Below, one piece after another: positions 12,320 to 18,395 of a stretch of DNA of 64,000 nt (positions within the stretch are counted from its first letter, which is position 1; the number at the start of each line of letters is the position of its first letter). The position numbers and the translations under genes were made by a program. The notes under the pieces were generated by a model, which worked only from the letters and a program-made list of their open reading frames with translations, was not told where the DNA came from and ran no database searches. Source of the DNA: Massilia sp. R2A-15 (GTDB lineage Bacteria > Pseudomonadota > Gammaproteobacteria > Burkholderiales > Burkholderiaceae_D); NCBI RefSeq assembly GCF_030704305.1, contig NZ_CP131935.1, positions 2,976,001-3,040,000 on the forward strand. The letters run 5' to 3'.

Positions 12320-12520
12320 ATGAGCAGCAAAGTCAGCAGCGGACATAACCACACTCACGCCGAGAGCAAGCAGTCGGGCCAGCAGGCGCCGGGCAATACG
12401 CCGCCAGCATCGCGCAGCGGCGCCACCACCGGCGCCAGCAAGCAGTCCGACACGAGCAAGCAGAGCCAGAAAAGCGACAGCGGCAGCAAGCAATCGGCAT
12501 CGAAGACCGACAAGTCCTGA
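12320..12520 (+). CDS. Small Ser/Lys/Gln-rich disordered protein
   Basis: A 66-residue hydrophilic protein (MSSKVSSGHNHTHAESKQSG...) made mostly of Ser, Lys, Gln, Thr and Gly, with repeated SKQS units. A strong AAAGGAG ribosome binding site 6 bases before ATG 12320 supports translation. No cysteine, membrane segment or recognised domain. Such composition is typical of stress-related or desiccation-related disordered proteins, but no function can be assigned. It is followed by a REP palindrome and a strong terminator. Confidence 0.75.
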   Translation: MSSKVSSGHNHTHAESKQSGQQAPGNTPPASRSGATTGASKQSDTSKQSQKSDSGSKQSASKTDKS

Positions 12521-12542
12521 CCATCCGTGGCCTTGTCGACAA

Positions 12543-12570
12543 TGGGGTCAGTTCGCAGGACCAGACCCCA
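12543..12570. repeat. REP palindrome, single copy
   Basis: TGGGGTC...GACCCCA palindrome of the same family as 3901-3999, here 28 bases and single. It lies between the stop of the Ser-rich gene and the terminator. Confidence 0.8.
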
Positions 12571-12580
12571 GCAGCAAAAA

Positions 12581-12608
12581 AGCCGGCGCTTCGCAGCGCC
12601 GGCTTTTT
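12581..12608. terminator. Bidirectional intrinsic terminator
   Basis: A perfect 10-base stem AGCCGGCGCT / AGCGCCGGCT with a TCGC loop (12581-12604), followed by TTTTT and preceded by AAAAAA, so it can terminate transcription from both strands. It lies between the convergent Ser-rich gene and the 42-residue Cys-rich gene. Confidence 0.93.
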
Positions 12609-12627
12609 CATTTACGCGCGGACTGGG

Positions 12628-12756
12628 TTAGCAGCAGCCCAGCATGCGCAGGCAGCATTCGACGCTCAGGCAGCAGCCCATGTTCGATGCGGCGGCGGCT
12701 GCCGATACCGCCAGCAGCGCAACTGCGGCGCCCACTTTGAAGAATTTTGATTTCAT
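12628..12756 (-). CDS. 42-residue secreted cysteine-rich small protein
   Basis: A short frame beginning MKSKFFKVGAAVALLAVS, a textbook Sec signal peptide, then a tail with three CC pairs (GCCLSV, ECCLRM, GCC at the end). AAGGA lies 7 bases before the ATG at 12756, and the terminator at 12581-12608 follows the stop, so it looks like a self-contained gene. The paired cysteines suggest metal binding or disulphides in the periplasm. The next gene upstream on the same strand also encodes a small exported Cys-containing protein. Confidence 0.75.
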   Translation of the reverse strand: MKSKFFKVGAAVALLAVSAAAAASNMGCCLSVECCLRMLGCC

Positions 12757-12809
12757 GTTCGTTCCTTGTTATTTGATGTGAGACTGCTCTTGCGATTTTC
12801 CCGCTCACG

Positions 12810-13079
12810 TCAGTCGGGCGGCGTCCATATTTCTTCGACACGCGCCGCGATACGCATCCCTGGCCCCGGTACGGCTGGCGCGCGCATTGCCGAAACCGTC
12901 GCCCGGCCCGCGGCGCCGACGGCCGCCGGCGGCAGCGGATCGGCGATGCAGCCCATCGCCACGCATTCGGCGACTGGACAGTGCGCGTCCATGCAGCAGA
13001 TCCGCACCGACGACGCCATCGCCGCCGCGCTGTGCAGGACGAAGATCAAGGCGATCAGAACGAGGCGGCAATTATGCAT
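12810..13079 (-). CDS. Small exported cysteine-containing protein
   Basis: An 89-residue protein with an N-terminal hydrophobic signal (LVLIALIFVLHSAAAMA), then a mature part with cysteines clustered as ICCMDAHCPVAECVAMGC and a Pro/Ala-rich end. It is upstream of, and on the same strand as, the 42-residue Cys-rich gene, so the two may be co-transcribed. No good ribosome binding site is visible. The family is not recognised; the cysteine spacing could bind metal. Confidence 0.55.
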   Translation of the reverse strand: MHNCRLVLIALIFVLHSAAAMASSVRICCMDAHCPVAECVAMGCIADPLPPAAVGAAGRATVSAMRAPAVPGPGMRIAARVEEIWTPPD

Positions 13080-13260
13080 GAGCCAATTCTACCCCTGTAC
13101 GCTGCCGCTTGTCACGACGATCAACCTGCAGAGATTTGTATGAAACTTGCATAAATCGTGCGGTATCATATTTCGCACAGCGCAAGCACGGAGAGACCAT
13201 GTCGCCTGGACCCGGATGCCACCTGCCGATGCACGCCATTTGCCAGCACGGTGGTTCAGC

Positions 13261-14823
13261 ATGAAGAAGCAGGCGGCCATGGCGCTGACGCTGGTGGTCG
13301 CGGCATTCGCCGTGGGCGCGCCGGTCCTGCTGGCGATCCATGAAGCGGAGCGCCAGGGCCGCGCCATCGAAACCGAGCGGGTTCTCGCCTATGCGCGTGA
13401 TGTCCTGCTGCGCACCGATGCCACGGCCATTCAGGTCGACCGCGGTTTCAAGTTGCTGGCGGCGGCACGCAACGGCCCCCCTTGTTCGGATGCGAATATC
13501 GACCTGATGCGCCAGATCGACCTGGCGTCGAGCTATGTGCAGGCTGTCGGCTACGTCAAGGACGGCCGCATTGCCTGCTCCTCGCTAGGTCACGATCGCA
13601 AAGGCCTGCCGCTCGGCGCGCCGGACTTCGTGACCGCGAACGGCGTCGCGGTGCGCAAGAACCTGCGTTTTCCCTTCGCACCTCGCGTTTCCTTCATTGC
13701 GCTCGAACGACAGAACCACATTGCGATCATCCACAAGGACTTGCCGATCGATACAACCGTCAACGGAAAGGACGTGTCGCTGGCGATATACCTGCTGGGC
13801 GATACGGCGCCCATGACGTCGCGTCATTTCGTCGACCCCGGCTGGCTCCGGAAAGTCGAGCCGCACAAGGCGGTCACCTTCGTCGATGGCCAGCGCCTGG
13901 TGGCGGTCGTGAAGTCCGACCGCTTCCAGTATGCCGCGGTGGCGGCGATTCCCCTCGGCGATTCCAGCGCCGCCACGCATGACGCAATACAACGGTTGGT
14001 GCCCGCCGGCCTGATCGCCGGCCTCGCGCTCGCCGCGGCCGTGTTACTGCTCGCGCGCATCCAGCTGTCGCTGTCGGCGGCGATCAGGGCCGGCCTGAAA
14101 CGCAACGAACTGTTCCTGCTGTACCAGCCGATCGTCGACCTGCAGACCGGCGCGTGGGTGGGCGTCGAAGCCCTGATCCGCTGGCAGCGGCCGACCGGCG
14201 AGATCGTGGATCCGAATATCTTCATTCCGATCGCCGAACAATTCGGATTGATCGAGCAGATCACCGAACGCGTGCTGACGCTCGCCGCACACGATACCGG
14301 TGCGTTCCTGCGGCGCCATCCAGGATTTCACGTCGCGGTCAACCTGTCGGCCACCGACCTGCACTCGGCGCGGCTGCCTGCCCGGCTCGATGAATTCCTC
14401 TCCCTCACGGCGGCGCAGCCGCGCAACCTCGTCGTCGAGATCACCGAACGCGGCTTGCTCGACGTGGGGCTGGCGCGCGAGGTGCTGCGCAGCCTGCGCG
14501 CGAAGGGAGTGCGCGTGGCCATCGACGACTTCGGCACCGGCTATTCCAGCCTGTCGTACCTGCAGACGCTCGAGGTGGACCATCTGAAGATCGACAAGAG
14601 CTTCGTCGAGGCCATCGCGACCGAGGCGCCGACGAGCCACGTGGTCCGGCACATCATCAAAATGGCCAAGAGCCTGAAGCTGCAGCTGACCGCCGAAGGC
14701 GTCGAGACCGAGGCGCAGGCGCAGTTCCTCCGCCAGCGCGGGGTGGAATATGCGCAGGGATGGCTGTTCGGAAAACCGATGACGTTCGCGCAGATCGAGC
14801 GCGAGCTGGCGGCGCGCGCCTGA
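13261..14823 (+). CDS. CSS-motif EAL-domain cyclic-di-GMP phosphodiesterase
   Basis: A 520-residue membrane protein that probably hydrolyses c-di-GMP. The first membrane helix (about 5-23) and the second (about 240-260) bracket a periplasmic domain carrying GRIACSSLG, the Cys-Ser-Ser hallmark of CSS-motif domains, which in known members senses periplasmic redox state. The cytoplasmic EAL domain keeps the catalytic signatures: EALIRW, NLSATDL, EITERG, DDFGTGYSS, KIDKSF and AEGVETE. ATG 13261 (MKKQAAMALT) gives a normal N-terminal membrane anchor; the frame upstream of it is not needed. Confidence 0.93.
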   Translation: MKKQAAMALTLVVAAFAVGAPVLLAIHEAERQGRAIETERVLAYARDVLLRTDATAIQVDRGFKLLAAARNGPPCSDANIDLMRQIDLASSYVQAVGYVKDGRIACSSLGHDRKGLPLGAPDFVTANGVAVRKNLRFPFAPRVSFIALERQNHIAIIHKDLPIDTTVNGKDVSLAIYLLGDTAPMTSRHFVDPGWLRKVEPHKAVTFVDGQRLVAVVKSDRFQYAAVAAIPLGDSSAATHDAIQRLVPAGLIAGLALAAAVLLLARIQLSLSAAIRAGLKRNELFLLYQPIVDLQTGAWVGVEALIRWQRPTGEIVDPNIFIPIAEQFGLIEQITERVLTLAAHDTGAFLRRHPGFHVAVNLSATDLHSARLPARLDEFLSLTAAQPRNLVVEITERGLLDVGLAREVLRSLRAKGVRVAIDDFGTGYSSLSYLQTLEVDHLKIDKSFVEAIATEAPTSHVVRHIIKMAKSLKLQLTAEGVETEAQAQFLRQRGVEYAQGWLFGKPMTFAQIERELAARA

Positions 14824-14830
14824 CCACCGG

Positions 14831-15169
14831 TCACCCGGATTCCGCAAAACGTTTGAGCTTGCCGAGCGCGGTCTCCCACTGCCGCCCGATGATCTCGAGG
14901 GTGCGCCTGGCCTCCTCGATGCGCGCCGGCTCGAGCTGCCAGAGCCGCTCGCGGCCCACCTTCACGTCGCGCACCACGCCCGCTTCGGCCAGCACGTGCA
15001 GATGCTTGGTCACGCCCTGCCGGCTGATGTCCGTGCCGGCCGTGAGCTGCGCAATCGAGAAAGCGCCGCCGGCGCACAGCAGCGCGATGAGTTTCAGGCG
15101 CGTCGGATCGCCCAGCGCGGCAAACACGCGCGCCAGCACTTCATCGTGCGCGCCCTTATGCCCCGACAT
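14831..15169 (-). CDS. ArsR-family winged-helix repressor
   Basis: A 112-residue ArsR/SmtB-type regulator with the usual FAALGDPTRLKLIALL opening helix, a recognition helix in ISRQGVTKHLHVLAEAGVV and a beta-wing (VKVGRERLWQLEP). No metal-binding cysteines are visible, as in the subgroup that sits beside SRPBCC proteins. It overlaps the 3' end of the SRPBCC gene by 14 bases and is the second gene of that operon. The two operators at 15648-15711 are its likely targets. Confidence 0.93.
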   Translation of the reverse strand: MSGHKGAHDEVLARVFAALGDPTRLKLIALLCAGGAFSIAQLTAGTDISRQGVTKHLHVLAEAGVVRDVKVGRERLWQLEPARIEEARRTLEIIGRQWETALGKLKRFAESG

Positions 15170-15623
15170 GGCGAACGATGTTATTCATCTGCGCGTCCCA
15201 GCCGCCGCTGTTCATGCGGAAGGCTTCGAGGCGGCGCTCGGGCGGCAGCTTGTCGAAGCCGGATTCGACCACTTTCAGCAGCGTGCCCTGTCCCGGCGCA
15301 TCGTCCAGGGTGAAGGTCACCAGAGTCGGCTCTTCGCCGGAATAATCGACTGCGGCGTCGACCGCATACGGGTGCCAGCGAAACGACAACAGGTCCTGCG
15401 GCTCGACGCGCTCCACGAGAACGTCGAAGTAAATGTGCTCGTAGCCGGGATAGGTGATTTGGCCGCGCGCGCGCTGCCCGGGCGTGAATGCCTGGCCGGC
15501 CAGCTTGGCGCCGAACCAGGTGCCGAATTCCTCCGCGTTGGCGAGGGCCCGCCAGACGCGTTCGCGCGGGGCGTTGATGACGATGCTGCGTTCGATGCGG
15601 TCGGTATCCGAATGGGTGTTCAT
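15156..15623 (-). CDS. SRPBCC (AHSA1-type) domain protein
   Basis: A 155-residue START/Bet v 1-like protein of the Aha1 group, with INAPRERVWRALANAEEFGTWFG near 17-39 and the closing MNSGGWDAQM helix. Such proteins bind hydrophobic ligands and are often the partner of an ArsR regulator, as here. AGGAG lies 6 bases before ATG 15623; the long upstream frame is ignored because it crosses the promoter. First gene of the two-gene operon. Confidence 0.9.
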   Translation of the reverse strand: MNTHSDTDRIERSIVINAPRERVWRALANAEEFGTWFGAKLAGQAFTPGQRARGQITYPGYEHIYFDVLVERVEPQDLLSFRWHPYAVDAAVDYSGEEPTLVTFTLDDAPGQGTLLKVVESGFDKLPPERRLEAFRMNSGGWDAQMNNIVRHVGA

Positions 15624-15647
15624 ACTCGCTCCTCTGGATGACTTGAC

Positions 15648-15711
15648 GCAACCGAATGGTTGCATGAAGAAGTATAGGAGCCGATCCCCAGAAAAGCAAC
15701 CCAATGGTTGC
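15648..15711 (-). promoter_or_regulatory. Promoter with two flanking ArsR-type operators
   Basis: Two near-identical palindromes, GCAACCGAATGGTTGC (15648-15663) and GCAACCCAATGGTTGC (15696-15711), are centred 48 bases apart. Between them on the minus strand lie -35 TTGCTT (15694-15699) and -10 TATACT (15671-15676) with a 17-base spacer. The upstream operator overlaps the -35 and the other lies at the transcription start, an ideal autorepression layout for the ArsR protein. Confidence 0.85.
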
Positions 15712-15736
15712 ATGATGCCGGCGTCGCCGACCAAGA

Positions 15737-15765
15737 TGGGGTCAGGTCCGCAGGACCAGACCCCA
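15737..15765. repeat. REP palindrome, single copy
   Basis: TGGGGTC...GACCCCA palindrome of the same family as those at 3901 and 12543. It is the last copy before the element boundary in mutS; I see none inside the element. Confidence 0.8.
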
Positions 15766-15878
15766 TTTATTAGGCACACGCCGTCGGGCATGGGGATTTG
15801 CTTCGGCCTGTGTGGCGAAAGCGGTAAAATGGCGGATCGTCGCAGGCGCCGCCGCCGCATCATCCCCATGAAGAATAA

Positions 15879-15974
15879 ATGACCACCGTTCCGACCGAAA
15901 TCAACGCAGCCGCCATCAAGAACAGCGCGGGCGAAAAACATACGCCCATGATGCAGCAGTACTTACTCCTATGA
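15879..15974 (+). pseudogene. mutS: 5' fragment of mutS, cut by the element
   Basis: The frame reads the start of a beta-proteobacterial DNA mismatch-repair protein MutS, with SAGEKHTPMMQQYL as in known MutS proteins, then LL and a stop. The expected continuation (an R-I-K-type segment and the FYRMGDFYELF motif) is absent, and the sequence downstream becomes AT-richer and unrelated. The junction falls at about 15964-15966. This marks the left end of the integrated element. Mismatch repair is lost unless the other end supplies a new start for the remaining gene, which is not in this window. Confidence 0.88.
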
Positions 15975-16502
15975 AGGCCGCGCAGAAATTCAAAAAATTA
16001 CGCCAAAAACTACGCCAAAAATGCTAGTTGAGACGGCTAGCTGCCCTTCGGATCGCCTGCTTAAACGAAACTACGATCACTTCGATTTATACGATTTATA
16101 CGATTTATCTCGCATCATCATAAATCGTTTCCACCATTCCACCGCCTTGCCCCCCGGCCTGCTACCGGGCATCGGACGCATACGATTTATACTGTTGACG
16201 CGCTTTGTAGTTCGATTCGATTGCAGGAGCGTATTACCGATAAATATGTCTCGAATGGACTACCGGCAGCGCGGCAACATCCTTTCAGCGTGTAGCTCAG
16301 CGCTATGAACGGTCGACCGCGCAATCCTTCGCGGCTTGCCAAATCAGACCGTGAAATATGAAACGCCGGCGATAATTTTACATCGACCGGTGGAATTTTC
16401 ATTGCAAAAGCGGTCGATCGAGCGGCCGCATTGGTCGGTTGCTAGTGGCCCATGGCGATCCGGACTAAAGCCACCTCGCAATGTCCGGCGCGCTCTGATT
16501 GA
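15975..16502. other. Left-end region of the element, no gene; direct repeats
   Basis: About 530 bases without a convincing gene. It holds two ACGCCAAAA repeats (near 15998-16019), three tandem CGATTTAT repeats at a 9-base period (16083, 16092, 16101), an inverted copy ATAAATCG at 16120-16127 and another direct copy at 16183-16191. Repeats of this kind next to an attachment site are typical of arm-type integrase/excisionase sites, though they could also be an iteron-like regulator site. Confidence 0.6.
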
Positions 16503-17050
16503 TCAGCGCAGGCGCATTCGAAGATGGTCAGCGACGCGGAGCGCGTTGGCGATAATGGTGAGCGAGGGATTCACCGCCCTGCATGAAACGAAGAAACTGG
16601 CGTCAACCACGTACAAATTATCGAGGTCATGCACTTTGCAATTGACGTCCAGCGCGGAGGTAGCCGGATCGTTGCCGAACCGGATAGTCCCATTCTGATG
16701 CGCTGTCCCGCCAATCGGAATGTCCTTCCCCAGATACAGGTTGCGCGGCAGCAGATGCGGATGACAATCCATGGCGTCGAGCATCTGGTGCAGCTTGTCG
16801 CGCAGGCGGTGGTGTCCTTCCAGGTTGTTCGGCACCAGGTTTAGCACGATGGCGCCGTCGGCATCGTGCGTTACCCGGTTGTCCGGATCGGGCAGGTCTT
16901 CCGAAATCAGCCAGAAATCGAGCGCGTGACCAGCCAGGCTGGCCAGCGCCAACTCCGGATGAAACGGTAGCTACCCCGGCAGTTCGGCGGCAATCGTATC
17001 GCCGTGCGATTTGCCCAGCATCTGGATATGACCGAGCGGGAACTGCCAAC
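16503..17050 (-). pseudogene. Decayed GMC oxidoreductase, C-terminal remnant
   Basis: From 16952 to 16503 the frame encodes the C-terminal GMC oxidoreductase domain, with the hallmark NLYVVDASFFVSCRAVNPSL and final IANALRVADHL helix. Upstream in the same frame QFPLGHIQMLGKSHGD is still readable, but a TAG stop separates it from the rest, and further upstream stops accumulate. The FAD-binding N-terminal half is missing. It is a degraded fragment, probably left from an older insertion at the element's end. Confidence 0.75.
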
Positions 17051-17583
17051 GCGACAAGCGCCGCAAACAGCAATCGACCGCTGACGTGGCGCCCCCGCTG
17101 TCGCGCCACGATGCCGGCCGCCGCTGCCGGCGTCAGGGCGGCTGCACGATGTCTGGTGAGGATATCCATCAGGTGTCCGGGTGCGCTCATCAATACGATG
17201 TTACCTTCGTAAAAGGCAGATTTGAGCCCTGGCGAAGTCCCTGCCCGGGATGTAATCGATTGGTAATGAATTGCGGCGCGCCGTTGCGCCTGGCCGAAGA
17301 TTTGCGGCGTCAAGGCGCAAACTGTGGCGTGGTCCATTCATGAGTTGGTAAGGAAAGATCGGCAAAAACCGCCGTGGGGCCCGGTCGCGCCATCCGCATA
17401 AGCGGGAAGAACCCAGAAATGAGAAAGCGGTGAAGAAGGGATAGACTTATTGTGCGACCAACTTTTCTTAACCTGACCCACCGCTTTCATGACGAATCAT
17501 AATCTTGACCTCCCGTTCTAGGAAGGTCATTGCATCTCCAATTTCGAACGCAAGGATAACTGCATCTGGATCACTCTGGGTGT
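17051..17583. other. Degenerate sequence without an intact gene
   Basis: No intact gene. A short minus-strand frame ending at 17468 reads plausibly as protein (DPDAVILAFE, then MTFLEREVKIMIRHESG) but has no start codon of its own apart from the internal ATG, so it is probably the tail of a broken gene. The rest looks like decayed mobile or metabolic sequence. Confidence 0.45.
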
Positions 17584-17664
17584 CTAGCAAAATCGTGGCG
17601 ATTCAGCTTCAGCTCGCTTTTCCAATTCTTGAATTTACGCTTTTAATTCAGCATAAGTAGGCAT
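17584..17664 (-). pseudogene. Remnant of an H-NS-like gene start
   Basis: From the ATG at 17664 the minus strand reads MPTYAELKA, a stop, then IQELEKRAEAES and soon another stop. This matches the N-terminal oligomerisation region of beta-proteobacterial H-NS-type nucleoid proteins (MxTYxELxAQIxELxxxAE). The glutamine codon has become TAA and the DNA-binding C-terminus is absent. Confidence 0.6.
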
Positions 17665-17731
17665 CTACTGTCCCCACCCCATAAAAATCACCAAAATTTA
17701 GCACACAAAAACCACATTAGAATTACGTTCC

Positions 17732-18289
17732 CTACTTGAACTCTACAGTGCCAACACACCCGTAAGCGCCTTTCGATTTTTTAGACAAAAGCGCCTCAAG
17801 CCTCGCACGGTATAAGTCGAATACTCTATTATATTCGTTCCAAAATTCAGGAGTTACCGCTCTTTCCCAAGTCTGTCGTTCTTGGGAAGTGCTGCACGGA
17901 TACCTGGCCCAGGAATTCACTCCAGTCTCAAGAGTTTCTAGGACACGAACAGTTCTCTTGGGTTGAGGGATTTTTTTACATTCCTTCTGCAACCTGCTAA
18001 GGCTATGACCATTTAGAAGCTTCTTTGACAGCTTTCCGCCCTCGATGAAATGCGGATTTTCGTAGATGAGAAACGCCTTTATGAGATTTTCCATCGCGAA
18101 AGCTGCCAATAAAAAAACGGGCCTATTACTGCTTCTACGTGTAACGCGCTCGCAGCCCGAGGTAAAACTAACCAGCCCTTGAGGTGTATTGTGAAGGATA
18201 TGCGCATTTTCATGCATGAGTTTCGCTACCTCGTACCAGTTCAACGGTGACGCAGACGATGCAAATTCTCGGTTAGCAGCAGTGTCCAT
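17732..18289 (-). CDS. HEPN-like protein next to the RloC-like gene
   Basis: A 185-residue helical protein. The segment FLLAAFAMENLIKAFLIYENP followed by NGHSLSRLQKECK resembles HEPN-type helical proteins, many of which act as RNases or partners of nucleases in defence modules. The classic RX4-6H catalytic motif is not obvious, so it may be a non-catalytic partner. GAGGGG lies about 9 bases before the ATG at 18289. It starts 106 bases after the ATPase gene stop on the same strand, so the two could form one unit. AT-rich compared with the chromosome. Confidence 0.65.
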   Translation of the reverse strand: MDTAANREFASSASPLNWYEVAKLMHENAHILHNTPQGLVSFTSGCERVTRRSSNRPVFLLAAFAMENLIKAFLIYENPHFIEGGKLSKKLLNGHSLSRLQKECKKIPQPKRTVRVLETLETGVNSWARYPCSTSQERQTWERAVTPEFWNEYNRVFDLYRARLEALLSKKSKGAYGCVGTVEFK

Positions 18290-18395
18290 TCGGCTAGCCC
18301 CTCGACCCTAACAATATTAAAGATTATTAACCCAAAGGCCTTTTGGTTTAGCGCCTGTCATCTGGCCAAAGGCCCAAATACTTCTCGTGGGTCAC

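Noticed and set aside
15829..15881. Short basic frame MADRRRRRRRIIPMKNK just before mutS
   Set aside because: Product of a GC-rich repeat in the mutS leader; overlaps the mutS ATG and has no support.
17468..17590. Short minus-strand frame DPDAVILAFE...HESGGSG
   Set aside because: Looks protein-like but lacks a start and any recognised family; treated as part of degenerate sequence.
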